DNA of 64,000 nt from contig NZ_JAHREN010000001.1 in assembly GCF_019084075.1 (NCBI RefSeq), positions 2,949,501 through 3,013,500 on the forward strand, read 5' to 3'. The notes beneath the pieces are model-generated. The model saw only the letters and a program-made list of their open reading frames with translations, was not told where the DNA came from and did no database searches. Below are positions 47,100-56,892 of the stretch, piece by piece (the stretch's first letter is position 1; every line of letters starts with the position of its first letter). Source of the stretch: Siccirubricoccus sp. G192 (lineage in GTDB: Bacteria; Pseudomonadota; Alphaproteobacteria; Acetobacterales; Acetobacteraceae). Both the position numbers and the translations under genes were made by a program.

Positions 47100-49490
47100 A
47101 TGATGAACGTGGTGACGCCCTTCGAGGGAATCGGGGCCAGCGTGCGGCGCAAGGAGGATCTGCGCTTCCTCTCCGGCCGCGGCCAGTACACGGACGACAT
47201 CTCGCGCCCCGGCCAGGCGCATGCCTATCTGCTCCGCAGCCCGCATGCGCATGCGCGCATCCTGAGCGTCGACACGGCGGCCGCCAAGGCGATGCCCGGC
47301 GTGGTGGCGGTCTTCACCAGCGCCGACATGGCCGGCCTCGGCGGCATTCCCTGCGGCTGGCAGATCCACAACAAGGACGGCTCGCCGATGGCCGAGCCCG
47401 TGCATCCCGTGCTCGCCACCGGCAAGGTGCGCCATGTCGGCGACCCCGTGGCGGTTGTGGTGGCGGAAAGCCGCGCTCAGGCCAAGGACGCGGCCGAGGC
47501 GATCCTGGTGGAATACGAGGTGCTGCCGGCCGCCGTCGACATGGAGGCGGCGCTCGCCCCCGGCGCCCCGGCCCTGCATGACACTGCGCCCGGCAACCTT
47601 TGCTACGACTGGCAGATCGGCGACAAGGCCATCACCGATGCCGCCTTCGCCGGCGCGCATAAGGTGGTGAAGTTCGAGACCACGAACAACCGCCTGGTGC
47701 CGAATGCGATGGAGCCACGCGCCGCGATCGGCGATTACGACACCACCTCGGGCGACTACACGCTCTATACCACCAGCCAGAATCCGCATGTCATCCGGCT
47801 GCTGATGGGCGCCTTCGTGCTGCAGATCCCGGAGGCGAAGCTGCGCGTCGTGGCGCCCGATGTCGGCGGCGGCTTCGGCAGCAAGATCTACCATTATGCC
47901 GAGGAGGCGATCGTCACCTGGGCGGCAGGCAAGCTGCACCGCCCGGTGAAATGGACCTGCGAACGCACCGAGAGCTTCATGTCGGATGCGCATGGCCGCG
48001 ACCATGTGACGCGCTGCCAATTGGCGTTGGATGCGCAGGGGAAGTTCCTCGGCCTCCGTGTGCAGACCCATGCCAATATGGGCGCCTATCTCTCCACCTT
48101 CGCGCCCTGCGTGCCGACCTACCTCTATGCCACGCTGCTGTCGGGCGTATATGCCATTCCCACCATCCATGCGGAGGTGAAGGCGGTCTTCACCAGCACC
48201 GTGCCGGTGGATGCCTATCGCGGTGCCGGCAGGCCGGAAGCGACCTATCTGCTGGAGCGTCTGGTGGATGTGGCGGCAGCGGAGACCGGCATCGACAAGG
48301 TCGAGCTGCGGCGGCGCAATTTTATCCCAACCGACGCCTTCCCCTATCAGACGCCGGTGGCGCTGCAATATGACAGCGGCAATTATTTCGCGACACTGGA
48401 CCAGGCGCTGGAGACTTCCGGCTGGACCGGTTTCGAGGCGCGCCGGGCCGAGGCCGCGGCCCAAGGCAAGCTGCGCGGCATTGGCATCTCCACCTATCTG
48501 GAAGCCTGCGGCATTGCTCCTTCCGCCGTGGTGGGCTCGCTCGGCGCGCGCGCCGGGCTCTACGAGGTCGGCACGATCCGCGTGCACCCGACCGGCAGCG
48601 TCACCGTGCTGACCGGGTCGCATAGCCACGGCCAGGGGCATGAGACCACCTTCGCCCAGCTCGTGGCGGACCGGCTCGGCGTGCCGATCGCGCAGGTGGA
48701 CGTGGTGCATGGCGATACCGCCAAGGTGCCCTTCGGCATGGGCACCTATGGCTCGCGCAGCCTCGCGGTCGGCGGGAGCGCGATGTTCAAGGCGATGGAC
48801 AAGATCATCGCCAAGGGCAAGAAGATCGCCGCGCATCTGATGGAAGCCTCGGTCGAGGATATCGAGTTCGACCGCGGCACCTTCCGCGTCGCTGGCACCG
48901 ACCGCAGCAAGGCGCTGGCCGAGATCAGCCTCGCCGCCTATGTGCCGCACAACTTCCCGCATGACGAGCTGGAGCCGGGGCTGGACGAGACCGCCTTCTA
49001 CGACCCGAAGAACTTCACCTATCCAGGCGGCTGCCACATCGCCGAGGTGGAGATCGACTCGGAGACCGGCCGCGTGACGGTGGTGCAATTCACCGCCGTG
49101 GACGATATCGGCCGCGTCATCAACCCGATGATCGTGGAAGGCCAGGTGCAGGGCGGCGTCGCCCAGGGCATCGGCCAAGCGTTGCTGGAGCATGCGGTCT
49201 ATGACAGCGCCGGGCAACTGCTGTCCGGGAGCATGATGGACTACACCATGCCGCGGGCGGATGACCTGCCCCCGGTCGGCGTGGCGACGCATGCCACGCT
49301 CTGCACCCACAACCCGCTCGGGGTGAAGGGCTGCGGCGAGGTGGGCGCCATCGGCTCGCCGCCCGCGGTCATGAATGCCGTGGTGGATGCATTGCGGGAC
49401 TATGGCGTGCGGCATATCGAGATGCCGGCCACGCCCGCCAAGATCTGGAACATCATCAACGCCGGCCGCCGACCGATGGCGGCCGAGTAG
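47100..49490 (+). CDS. Xanthine dehydrogenase-family molybdopterin-binding large subunit, form II CoxL-like
   Basis: The 796-residue subunit opens [20 protein letters not shown] and carries [14 protein letters not shown], the active-site motif AYRGAGRPE (residues 372-380) and the Glu base at 747 in [10 protein letters not shown]. The AYRGAGR form, instead of AYRCSFR, places it in the form II group. CO oxidation is therefore not implied, and an aromatic, heterocyclic or aldehyde hydroxylase is more likely. AGGGAGG precedes two adjacent ATGs (47100, 47103). No XdhC-like maturation factor is present in the window. Confidence 0.92.
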   Translation: MMNVVTPFEGIGASVRRKEDLRFLSGRGQYTDDISRPGQAHAYLLRSPHAHARILSVDTAAAKAMPGVVAVFTSADMAGLGGIPCGWQIHNKDGSPMAEPVHPVLATGKVRHVGDPVAVVVAESRAQAKDAAEAILVEYEVLPAAVDMEAALAPGAPALHDTAPGNLCYDWQIGDKAITDAAFAGAHKVVKFETTNNRLVPNAMEPRAAIGDYDTTSGDYTLYTTSQNPHVIRLLMGAFVLQIPEAKLRVVAPDVGGGFGSKIYHYAEEAIVTWAAGKLHRPVKWTCERTESFMSDAHGRDHVTRCQLALDAQGKFLGLRVQTHANMGAYLSTFAPCVPTYLYATLLSGVYAIPTIHAEVKAVFTSTVPVDAYRGAGRPEATYLLERLVDVAAAETGIDKVELRRRNFIPTDAFPYQTPVALQYDSGNYFATLDQALETSGWTGFEARRAEAAAQGKLRGIGISTYLEACGIAPSAVVGSLGARAGLYEVGTIRVHPTGSVTVLTGSHSHGQGHETTFAQLVADRLGVPIAQVDVVHGDTAKVPFGMGTYGSRSLAVGGSAMFKAMDKIIAKGKKIAAHLMEASVEDIEFDRGTFRVAGTDRSKALAEISLAAYVPHNFPHDELEPGLDETAFYDPKNFTYPGGCHIAEVEIDSETGRVTVVQFTAVDDIGRVINPMIVEGQVQGGVAQGIGQALLEHAVYDSAGQLLSGSMMDYTMPRADDLPPVGVATHATLCTHNPLGVKGCGEVGAIGSPPAVMNAVVDALRDYGVRHIEMPATPAKIWNIINAGRRPMAAE

Positions 49491-49502
49491 GGGATCGGAT
49501 CC

Positions 49503-50297
49503 ATGTACGACTTCGCCTACCACAAGCCGGCCACCATCGCGGATGCGGTGAAGATCCTCTCCGCCGATCCGGATGCGCGGGCCATCGCCGGCGGGCAGAC
49601 CCTGCTGCCGGCGCTGAAGCACCGGCTGAACCGGCCGCCCGCGGTCGTCGACCTCTCCGGGATCGCCGAATTGCGCGGCGTGAAGCGCGACGGCAACAAG
49701 CTCACCATCGGCGCGCTGACGCGGCATGTGGATGTCGCGAATAGCCCGGAGGTGCAGGCCGCCATTCCGGCACTGGCGAAGATGGCCGGCAGCATCGGCG
49801 ACATCCAGGTGCGCAACCGCGGCACCATGGGCGGCAGCGTCGCCAACAACGACCCGGCGGCGGATTACCCGGCGGCGGTGCTTGGCCTGAATGCGACCGT
49901 CGTCACCGATAAGCGCCGCATTGCCGCGGATGACTTCTTCCAAGGCATGTTCACCACGGCGCTGGAACCGGGCGAGCTGCTGGTGGCGGTGGAATTCCCG
50001 ATCCCTGAGAAGGCCGGCTATGCCAAGATGCGCAACCCGGCCAGCCGCTACGTCATGGCCGGGGTCTTCGTGGCGAAGACCGCGGGCGGCGTGCGCGTCG
50101 TGGTGAATGGTGCCGGCCCGGGCGTGTTCCGGCAGTCCGAGATGGAGAAGGCGCTCACCGCCAACTGGTCGGCGGATGCCGTCGCTGGCGTGAAGCAATC
50201 GGCCGAGGGGCTGAATGGCGATATCCACGGCAGCGCCGAATATCGCGCGCATCTTGTCACGGTGATGGCGAAGCGCGCGGTGGCCGAGGCAGGCTGA
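49503..50297 (+). CDS. FAD-binding medium subunit of Mo-hydroxylase, CoxM-like
   Basis: The 264-residue subunit begins MYDFAYHKPATIADAVKILS. It has AIAGGQTLLPALKHRLN for FAD pyrophosphate binding, QVRNRGTMGGSVANNDPAADYPAAVL for isoalloxazine binding, and the C-terminal CO_deh_flav_C domain. It passes electrons from the iron-sulphur clusters to a quinone or other acceptor. It begins 12 bases after the large-subunit stop, completing the hydroxylase set. The TauD-like gene starts 82 bp downstream on the same strand, perhaps as part of the same catabolic function. Confidence 0.93.
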   Translation: MYDFAYHKPATIADAVKILSADPDARAIAGGQTLLPALKHRLNRPPAVVDLSGIAELRGVKRDGNKLTIGALTRHVDVANSPEVQAAIPALAKMAGSIGDIQVRNRGTMGGSVANNDPAADYPAAVLGLNATVVTDKRRIAADDFFQGMFTTALEPGELLVAVEFPIPEKAGYAKMRNPASRYVMAGVFVAKTAGGVRVVVNGAGPGVFRQSEMEKALTANWSADAVAGVKQSAEGLNGDIHGSAEYRAHLVTVMAKRAVAEAG

Positions 50298-50379
50298 CCC
50301 GGCGGGCGGGGCGCGGGACTGCCCCGCCCGCGCTATCCGACCTCGGGTCAACCGGGGCGGCAGGAACAGGGAGGATGCG

Positions 50380-51429
50380 ATGGCCGGGCCTATCCGCCTG
50401 CAACCCATCACCGAGCCCGCCGCCTGGACGCGGGCGGAGATGGAGGCCGACCCTTCCTGGCGCATCCGGCTCACACCGCCGCAGATCGCCGCGCTGGACC
50501 GGGCGCTGGCGGCGGTGAAGGTGCGCGGCCTGCCCTTCCACGCCATCGCCCCGGCTGATTTCCCGCTGCCGGAATGGGAAGTGCTGCTCGGTGCGGTCCG
50601 GCACCAGCTTGCCTGGGGCCGTGGCGTCGCACTGCTCCAGGGCCTGCAGGTCGAGCGCTACAGCGACGCGGATGCGCATCTGCTGTTCTGGGGCATCGGC
50701 ACGCATCTCGGCCAGGGCGTCACGCAGAACGCGGCGGCGGAACTCATCGCCGGCGTCTATGACCGCGGGCTCCGCTATGGCGATCCCGATGTGCGCGCCT
50801 ACCAGGTCAATGCCGAGCTTTCGATGCATTGCGACAATTCGGATATCGTCGGGCTCTTCTGCCTGCGCCAGGCGAAAGCCGGCGGCGAAACGCTGCTTGC
50901 CTCGGCGCTCGCCATCTACAACCGCATCCTGGCGGAGCACCCGGAATACCTGCCCCTGCTGCACAGCGGCTTCGTCTATGACCGCAAGGGCGAGCAGGGG
51001 GAGGGCGAGCCGCCGGTCAGCCAGAAGATCCCGCTATTCTCCACCGCCAGGGATGGCACGGTCAGCGCCCGCTACGCGCGGTCCTACATCACCCAGGCGG
51101 AGTGGCGCACCGGCATCCGCCTCAGCCCGCTGGAGAAGGCGGCGCTCGACTTCTTCGACTGCACCGCCCTCGACCCCGAATTGCTGCTGGAATCCCACCT
51201 GCAACCCGGCGACATGGAATTCGCCAACAACTACACCGTCTTCCACGCCCGCCGGGGCTATGAGGACCATGCTGATCCGGCACGGCGGCGGCATATGCTG
51301 CGGCTCTGGCTGCAGGACGACGCGCTGCGCCGCATCGAGGACGATCAGCTCCGCTTCGGCTTCACCCGTTTCGGCAACCACGGCAAGACGGCGCGCGAAT
51401 TGCACGGCGCCCTGGAGGAGGCCCGCTGA
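50380..51429 (+). CDS. TauD/TfdA-family Fe(II)/2-oxoglutarate-dependent dioxygenase
   Basis: The 349-residue protein has the facial triad His150-x-Asp152 (MHCDNSDIVGLFC) and His289 (YTVFHARRGYED). An Arg in RRRHMLRLWL should bind the 2-oxoglutarate carboxylate. The N-terminal ALLQGLQVERYSDADAHLLF is typical of clavaminate-synthase-like TauD proteins. The family hydroxylates sulphonates, phenoxyacetates, carnitine-like compounds and many others. Its TGA overlaps the next ATG by one base, coupling it to a Bug receptor, which suggests uptake and oxidation of the same organic acid. Confidence 0.88.
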   Translation: MAGPIRLQPITEPAAWTRAEMEADPSWRIRLTPPQIAALDRALAAVKVRGLPFHAIAPADFPLPEWEVLLGAVRHQLAWGRGVALLQGLQVERYSDADAHLLFWGIGTHLGQGVTQNAAAELIAGVYDRGLRYGDPDVRAYQVNAELSMHCDNSDIVGLFCLRQAKAGGETLLASALAIYNRILAEHPEYLPLLHSGFVYDRKGEQGEGEPPVSQKIPLFSTARDGTVSARYARSYITQAEWRTGIRLSPLEKAALDFFDCTALDPELLLESHLQPGDMEFANNYTVFHARRGYEDHADPARRRHMLRLWLQDDALRRIEDDQLRFGFTRFGNHGKTARELHGALEEAR

Positions 51430-52406
51430 TGCGCCTGCATCCCAAGCGCCGCACCCTGCTCGGCCTGCTGGTTGCTGCGCCCGCCTTGCCCGCCCTGGCG
51501 CAGGACTGGCCGAGCCGTCCGATTCGCATGGTCGTGCCCTATCCTCCTGGCGGCGCCAGCGACGTCATTGCGCGGCTGCTGGCCCAGCCCATGACGGAGA
51601 CGCTGGGCCAGACGGTGATCGTCGAGAACCGGGTTGGCGCCAATGGCGGCATCGCGGCCGAACTCGTGGCCCGCAGCGCGCCGGATGGCTATACGCTGCT
51701 GATGGCCAATGCCGGACCGAATGCACTGAACCAGGCGCTGCTCGGGCGCCGGGTGCCATATGACGCGGTGGCCGATTTCTCGCCGATCTCCCTGGTCTCG
51801 GCGGTGCCGCTGGTATTGGCGGTGCATCCCGGCCTGCCCGCGAACAACTTGCAGGAGTTGCTTGCCTATGTCCGGGAGCGGCCGGGCGCGGTGAATTACG
51901 CCACCGGCGGCATCGGCTCGGCACCGCACCTGACGCTGGAGCAGCTTGGCAGCCTGGCCAGCATCCGCTGGGTGAATGTGGCCTTCCGCGGCGGGCAACT
52001 CGCCATTGCCGCGGTGGTGGGCGGGCAGATCCCGGTGATCATGGATACCGCGCCGGTGGTGCTGCCGCAGGTGCGGGATGGCAGGCTGCGCGGCATTGCC
52101 GTCACCACCGCCGGGCGCATTCCGCAGGCGCCGGACCTGCCCACCATCGCCGAGCAGGGCTTCCCCGGCTTCGATGCAACGAGCTGGGGCGGCATCATGG
52201 GCCCGGCCAGGCTGCCGGCCCCGGTGGTCGAGCGGCTGCACGCGGCCGTGCTGCGTGCCATGGCGCTGCCGCAGGTCCGCGATGCCCTGATACGCCAGGG
52301 CATCGAGCCACGGACCAGCACACCGGCCGAATTCGCCGAGCATGTGGCCTCGGAGGTCCGCCGCTGGACCGCGGTGGTGCAGCAGGCGAACATCCAGCCC
52401 GAATAG
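51429..52406 (+). CDS. Bug/TctC-family tripartite tricarboxylate transporter substrate-binding protein
   Basis: The 325-residue receptor has leader LHPKRRTLLGLLVAAPALPA ending ALAQ. It includes RPIRMVVPYPPGGASDVIAR, VIVENRVGANGGIAAE, APDGYTLLMANAGPN, PYDAVADFSPIS and VNYATGGIGSAPHLTLEQL, all Bug landmarks. Coupling to the TauD-like dioxygenase (TGATG) argues that its ligand is that enzyme's substrate or a relative. No TctAB genes are nearby. It is convergent with the GH1-like gene, 10 bp away. Confidence 0.88.
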   Translation: MRLHPKRRTLLGLLVAAPALPALAQDWPSRPIRMVVPYPPGGASDVIARLLAQPMTETLGQTVIVENRVGANGGIAAELVARSAPDGYTLLMANAGPNALNQALLGRRVPYDAVADFSPISLVSAVPLVLAVHPGLPANNLQELLAYVRERPGAVNYATGGIGSAPHLTLEQLGSLASIRWVNVAFRGGQLAIAAVVGGQIPVIMDTAPVVLPQVRDGRLRGIAVTTAGRIPQAPDLPTIAEQGFPGFDATSWGGIMGPARLPAPVVERLHAAVLRAMALPQVRDALIRQGIEPRTSTPAEFAEHVASEVRRWTAVVQQANIQPE

Positions 52407-52416
52407 GGCGCGCGTA

Positions 52417-53691
52417 TCAGGCTGCGGCGAGCGGCAGCCTGAGGCAGGGGCTGTGCTGCGGCAGCACGCCCTGCCAGGTCTCGATCAGCCGCTTGTAAGC
52501 CTGGCCCACGGTGCGAATCTTGCGGTCGAGGTCATAGAGGCCGCGCGGATTGACGCGGCCATTCACCTCGCGCAGCGCGCTGTCCCAGTCCATCTGGTCG
52601 GTCAGCGAATACCAGGTGAAGCCCAGGATCGGCACGCCGTCGCGCTTCAGGCGCATCAGGCCGGACCATTGCTTCCAGAGCCAGCGCTCCGCCTCATCGC
52701 CGCGCGGGCCCTCGTCCATGTTGGTCTCGGTGTGCATGACAGGCAGGCGGTAGCGGTCATGGTAGTCGCGCGTCACGGTGTCATAGCCGAAGACCTCGCC
52801 GGCCCAGCGACTCTCGCCGTTGCCATCGATCAGGTGCTCGTTCGTGACATACCAGTCATTGCCCATGACGCAGTGGCGGCGGAGATCCTGGCGCAGGAAG
52901 AAGTGGTATTCCTCCCGCGTCATGCCGTTGTCCATGAGGTATTCATACATGGCCGAGCAGACGCGGCGGCCGTAATTGAGGTCGAGCGTCAGGAAGCGCT
53001 CGGCATTGCGGTGCTCGGCATGGGGCAGGGCGCGCGGGCATTCCGGGTGGAAATGCTCGGTCGATTCGCTCTGGATGAAGATGGCGTCGGGGCGAACCTG
53101 CAGGATCGCCTGCATCGCCAGCACATTGGCGCGGACGATGTGCTTGATGGCCGTGACATAGCTGCGGTCGTCCTGCCGCTGCTCGTTCCACCAGCCGTAT
53201 TTCGCGCTGAAGACTGCGGTGATGAACATCTCGTTCACCGGGGTATAGAGCTGCACCCAGGGAAAGCGCAGCGCGAAGGCGCGGGCATAGTCGGCGAACA
53301 GCGCCGGGAAGTCGGGATTCTGGAAATCGCCGATCCAGTCAGGCACGCCGAAATGGCAGAGATCGACGATGGGGGTGATCCCCTGGCGACGCAGCTCCGC
53401 GAATCCCTCATCGGCGAAGGACCAGTCGTGCCGGCCGGCGCCGAGCAGGGTGCGGTGGAATTGCGGGCCGTAGCGGAGGAAGCCGCAGCCGACCTCCCGC
53501 ACCAGCGCGAAATCCTCGCGCCAGCGGTCGTAATGGCCGCATTCCTCCATCTGGTCGCGCCTGATCCGGCCGCCCTGGATGGTGGGGGCGCTGTTCTCGA
53601 TGCCAGTGGCAAAGAGAAAGCCCTGGGAGGCCAGGGACTGCATGGCGATGGCGGGAGAATCGATGGTGTTGGGGGTAAGAAGGTCCAGCAT
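52417..53691 (-). CDS. Glycoside hydrolase family 1-like protein
   Basis: The 424-residue TIM-barrel enzyme has the family-1 acid/base position Glu154 in YTPVNEMF and nucleophile Glu322 in MHTETNMDE. GFLFATGIENSAPTIQGGR and FALVREVGCGFLRYGPQFHR at the start match GH1 barrels loosely. NEM rather than NEP, and TETN rather than ENG, mark it as a divergent branch, sometimes annotated as a beta-glucosidase-like or dTDP-4-dehydrorhamnose reductase-associated protein. No signal peptide is seen, so it is cytoplasmic. It is divergent from the AtzH-like gene across 200 bp. Confidence 0.8.
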   Translation of the reverse strand: MLDLLTPNTIDSPAIAMQSLASQGFLFATGIENSAPTIQGGRIRRDQMEECGHYDRWREDFALVREVGCGFLRYGPQFHRTLLGAGRHDWSFADEGFAELRRQGITPIVDLCHFGVPDWIGDFQNPDFPALFADYARAFALRFPWVQLYTPVNEMFITAVFSAKYGWWNEQRQDDRSYVTAIKHIVRANVLAMQAILQVRPDAIFIQSESTEHFHPECPRALPHAEHRNAERFLTLDLNYGRRVCSAMYEYLMDNGMTREEYHFFLRQDLRRHCVMGNDWYVTNEHLIDGNGESRWAGEVFGYDTVTRDYHDRYRLPVMHTETNMDEGPRGDEAERWLWKQWSGLMRLKRDGVPILGFTWYSLTDQMDWDSALREVNGRVNPRGLYDLDRKIRTVGQAYKRLIETWQGVLPQHSPCLRLPLAAA

Positions 53692-53891
53692 CGGCCGGCG
53701 GTCCCTCGAAAACGTGATCGAAGCGAGTATTCAGTATTCCGTGAGGATAGCACGTGAACTGCATGTAATCTACGGCGGTGATTCCCGCCTGTGGCCCATT
53801 CCGGCAGAGCGCCGATCCGTCGGCGCACCCTTTCCGCCAGCCCCGGCGCGCGGCATCCTGGCCGGGACCAAGCAGCAGGGGGCCAGCAGCC

Positions 53892-54296
53892 ATGCAGATC
53901 GACGATCCGGATATCATCGCCGAGGCCCGCGCCGTCTTCGACCGCTACGAAGCGGCGATCGCGGCGAATGACGCGGCGGTGCTGGATGTCAGCTTCTGGG
54001 CCGATCCGCGCACCGTGCGCTTCGGCACCACGGAGATCCTCTACGGCATCGAGGCCATCCGCGCCTTCCGCCGGAGCGTCGCGCGCTATTCCCCGCGCAG
54101 CCAGCGCCTGGTCCATATCACCAGCTTCGGCCAGGATTTCGCCTGCACCCATCTGGAATACCAGCGACTCGACAGCGGGCTGATCGGGCGGGAGACCAAG
54201 ATCATGGTGCGGCTGCCGGAGCAGGGCTGGCGCATCGTCTCCGCGCATGTCTCGCTGCTGGCCGAGAGCGATCCCGGCCGTGTGGCCCGGGGCTAA
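53892..54296 (+). CDS. AtzH-like (DUF3225, SnoaL/NTF2 fold) protein
   Basis: The 134-residue protein begins MQIDDPDIIAEARAVFDRYE and includes FGTTEILYGIEAIRAFRRSV and GFQDFACTHLEY-like FGQDFACTHLEYQ. It ends in KIMVRLPEQGWRIVSAHVSL, a NTF2-like cone typical of the AtzH family, which accompanies amidases such as AtzF/TrzF. No amidase is adjacent; instead the DadA-like flavoprotein starts five bases later. The pair probably acts on an N-containing substrate. The start is by homology because the upstream ribosome site is poor. Confidence 0.82.
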   Translation: MQIDDPDIIAEARAVFDRYEAAIAANDAAVLDVSFWADPRTVRFGTTEILYGIEAIRAFRRSVARYSPRSQRLVHITSFGQDFACTHLEYQRLDSGLIGRETKIMVRLPEQGWRIVSAHVSLLAESDPGRVARG

Positions 54297-54301
54297 GGCC
54301 G

Positions 54302-55570
54302 GTGGCCACGCCGCTGCATGTGGTGGTGATCGGCGCCGGCATCGTCGGCGCCTGCACCGCCCTGGAGCTGCTGCGGGATGGGCACCGCGTCACCATCCTG
54401 GAACCGGGGCCGCCGGGAGGCGAGCAGGCGGCCAGCTATGGCAATGGCTGCTGGCTGAGCCCGATGTCGGTGATCCCGCCGGCCGGGCCCGGCCTCTGGA
54501 AGAAGGTGCCCGGCTTCCTCACCGATCCGCTCGGGCCGCTGGCGATCCGCTGGCGCTATTTGCCGAAGGTGGCGCCCTGGCTGCTGCGCTACCTGCGCTC
54601 GGGCTGGACCGAGGCGCGGGTGGCGCGCACCGCGCGGGCGCTTCGCGCCATGCTGCAGGGCGCGCCGGCGCTGCATGCGGCGCTGGCCGAGGCGGCGGGT
54701 GTCGGCCACCTGATCGAGCGGCGCGGCCTGATGTATGTCTATCCCTCGCGCGCCGAATTCGAGGCCGAGGCCATGGCCTGGCGCATCCGCCGCCAGGTCG
54801 GCATCGACTGGATCGAACTCTCCGCCGATGAACTGCGCCAGCGCGAGCCGGCGCTCGACCGCCGCTACGGTTTCGGCGTGCTGGTGGAGGAGGGCGGACA
54901 TTGCCGCGATCCCGGCGCCTATGTCGCGGCGCTGGTGGCGCTGGCGGAAGCCGAGGGCGCGGTGCTCGCCCGCCAGCATGCCACCGGGTTCCGCATCGAG
55001 GGCGGGCGGCTCCGCGCCGTGCGCACCGAGGCCGGGGAGATCGCCGCGGACCGCGCGGTGATCGCGGCCGGCGCCCATTCCCGCGCGCTCGCCGCCGCCG
55101 CCGGCGACCGCCTGCCGCTGGAGACCGAGCGCGGCTACCACGCGGTGATCGAGCGGCCGGAGGCCGGGCCGCGCACGCCGCTGATGCCCTCCGATGGCAA
55201 GATGTCCATCACCATGACGGATCGCGGCCTGCGGGTTTCCGGCCAGGTGGAGATCGCCGGCCTCGCCGCCGCGCCCAATTGGCGGCGCGCGGAGATCCTG
55301 CGCGACCACCTGTTGCGGAGCTTCCCGGACCTGCCGCGGAATCTTCCGGCCGGCCGGGTGCGGTTCTGGATGGGCCATCGGCCGAGCATGCCGGACGGGT
55401 TGCCCTGCCTCGGCCCGGCCAGCGCGACGGCGGATATCCTGCACGCTTTCGGGCATGGCCATGTCGGGCTGGTGGCGGCGCCGCGCAGCGCGCGGATAGT
55501 GGCGCAGATGCTCGCGGGCCGCGCGCCGGAGCTTGATCCGGCGCCCTATGACCCCCGGCGTTTCCGATGA
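54302..55570 (+). CDS. FAD-dependent D-amino-acid dehydrogenase-like oxidoreductase
   Basis: The 422-residue flavoprotein has HVVVIGAGIVGACTALELL (GxGxxG), EPGPPGGEQAASYGNG, the central VIAAGAHSRALAAAAGDRLP, and MGHRPSMPDGLPCLGPAS. It ends in FGHGHVGLVAAPRSARIVA, all as in DadA. It oxidises D-amino acids or similar amines at the inner membrane. A GTG start follows AAGG. It is closely linked to the AtzH-like gene, and a paralogue is cut by the left edge of the window (1-954). Substrate undetermined. Confidence 0.9.
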   Translation: MATPLHVVVIGAGIVGACTALELLRDGHRVTILEPGPPGGEQAASYGNGCWLSPMSVIPPAGPGLWKKVPGFLTDPLGPLAIRWRYLPKVAPWLLRYLRSGWTEARVARTARALRAMLQGAPALHAALAEAAGVGHLIERRGLMYVYPSRAEFEAEAMAWRIRRQVGIDWIELSADELRQREPALDRRYGFGVLVEEGGHCRDPGAYVAALVALAEAEGAVLARQHATGFRIEGGRLRAVRTEAGEIAADRAVIAAGAHSRALAAAAGDRLPLETERGYHAVIERPEAGPRTPLMPSDGKMSITMTDRGLRVSGQVEIAGLAAAPNWRRAEILRDHLLRSFPDLPRNLPAGRVRFWMGHRPSMPDGLPCLGPASATADILHAFGHGHVGLVAAPRSARIVAQMLAGRAPELDPAPYDPRRFR

Positions 55571-55667
55571 TTTCCGCTCGCTTTGGGCGCGCGGGGGTGC
55601 CATGCTCGGAGGTAGTGGCCCCGCATCCCGTCGGGCCGCGTGTCACCAGATACGGATACTAGAGCAA

Positions 55668-56438
55668 GTGCCTTCCGACAGCGATATTCAGGGCGGCGCC
55701 GGGCCCGTAGAGGCCCAGGTGAAGTGGTACAACGCCCGCAAGGGCTTCGGCTTCGTGCTGGGCCCGGATGGCCAGGACGTGTTCTTCCATGCCTCGGCCC
55801 TGACCGAGGCGGGAATCGAGCCGCCCGATACCGGCGACACCCTGGTTTGCGAGATTGGCACGGACCGGCAGGGCCGCCGGCTCGTCACCCGCATCACCTC
55901 GATGAAGCGCGGTGAGGGCGGCGCGGCGGCGGCCGGCGATGCGCGGCGCCCGTACCGGGAAGGCGGCGGCTTCGGCGACCGGCCGCCACGGCGGGACTTT
56001 GGCGGTGGCGGCGGCTTCGGCGATCGCCCGCCGCGGCGGGACTTCGGTGGCGGCGGCGGCTTTGGCGACCGTCCGCCGCGGCGGGACTTCGGCGGTGGCG
56101 GCTTCGGCGGCGGCTTCGGCGACCGTCCGCCGCGGCGGGATTTCGGCGCCCCCGCCGGCGGCGGCTTTGGCGACCGTGGGCCGCGCCCCTATGGCGACCG
56201 GCCGCCTCGCCGCGACAATGATGCGGGCGGCCCCACCTACAACGTCAACGGCACCGTCAAGTGGTTCGACCAGGTGCGTGGCTTCGGTTTCGTCACCCCG
56301 GATGACGGCGGGCAGGATGTGTTCCTGCATTCCTCCGTCCTCCAGCGCGCCGGCAAGGCCGATGTGCAGCAGGGCGAGAAGCTTGAGCTTGAGGTGCGGG
56401 ATGGGCAGCGCGGCCGCCAGGCTGTCACCCTGAAATAG
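55668..56438 (+). CDS. Cold-shock protein with two CSDs joined by an Arg/Gly-rich repeat linker
   Basis: The protein has about 256 residues. An N-terminal cold-shock domain (VKWYNARKGFGFVLG with DVFFHAS, RNP1 and RNP2) is followed by a linker of about 100 residues and a second CSD (VKWFDQVRGFGFVTP, DVFLHSS). The linker contains four copies of GFGDRPPRRDF plus a variant, GFGDRGPRPYGDRPPRRD. The CSDs bind single-stranded RNA/DNA; the RGG-like linker should be disordered and may drive RNA clustering. The GTG at 55668 is the likely start, close to a TAGAGC half-site. The repeat DNA (about 55970-56215) can recombine. A terminator follows. Confidence 0.88.
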   Translation: MPSDSDIQGGAGPVEAQVKWYNARKGFGFVLGPDGQDVFFHASALTEAGIEPPDTGDTLVCEIGTDRQGRRLVTRITSMKRGEGGAAAAGDARRPYREGGGFGDRPPRRDFGGGGGFGDRPPRRDFGGGGGFGDRPPRRDFGGGGFGGGFGDRPPRRDFGAPAGGGFGDRGPRPYGDRPPRRDNDAGGPTYNVNGTVKWFDQVRGFGFVTPDDGGQDVFLHSSVLQRAGKADVQQGEKLELEVRDGQRGRQAVTLK

Positions 56439-56467
56439 GCGCGGCCGCAAGGGCCAGGGTGAATGGG

Positions 56468-56503
56468 GGCTCCGGCTTCAAGGCCGGGGCCCTTTGCCGT
56501 TTT
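56468..56503 (+). terminator. Rho-independent terminator after the cold-shock gene
   Basis: GGCTCCGGC (56468-56476) pairs with GCCGGGGCC (56483-56491) with one T-G pair and a six-base loop. A T-rich tail (CTTTGCCGTTTT) follows. It begins 30 bases after the stop codon and is the best intrinsic terminator seen in the window. Confidence 0.7.
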
Positions 56504-56541
56504 AAGTCCATCTTCACGCCGGGCGCGGCAGGCTGCCCGGC

Positions 56542-56805
56542 ATGCGCCCCATCCTTTCCCTGCTGCTGCTGGCCAGCCTCCCGGCCCTGGCTCAGGCGCC
56601 GCCCGCCTGCACCGCGGCGCGGGAGGGCATGGCGGCCTGCCTGGGCGAGAAGCTCTGCGAATGCCGCTGGGCGCCCGGCGGCTCGCTAACCGGCCGCCCG
56701 ACCGGGATGCGCTGGGATTGCGGCGCGCTACGCCCCTCCTGCGGCGTGGCGCCGCCCAGCCCCGGCATGGCACCGCCCGTCCTGCTGCTGCCGCCGCGGC
56801 AGTGA
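56542..56805 (+). CDS. Small secreted cysteine-containing protein, unknown function
   Basis: The 87-residue protein has a clear signal peptide (MRPILSLLLLASLPALAQA). A short mature part has six cysteines (CTAAREGMAACLGEKLCECRW, counted with WDC and SC further on) that could form disulphides, and a Pro-rich hydrophobic tail (PPSPGMAPPVLLLPPRQ). Compact six-Cys periplasmic proteins of this kind are common in Acetobacteraceae but uncharacterised. It follows the terminator of the cold-shock gene and needs its own promoter. No family recognised. Confidence 0.65.
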   Translation: MRPILSLLLLASLPALAQAPPACTAAREGMAACLGEKLCECRWAPGGSLTGRPTGMRWDCGALRPSCGVAPPSPGMAPPVLLLPPRQ

Positions 56806-56892
56806 TCCCGTGCTGGCGAGGGGCGGTTTGCTGTTCATGGTGACGGGCCGGGCCACTACACTCACTCCCGGAACGGGAAGGGGAAGACCGGG

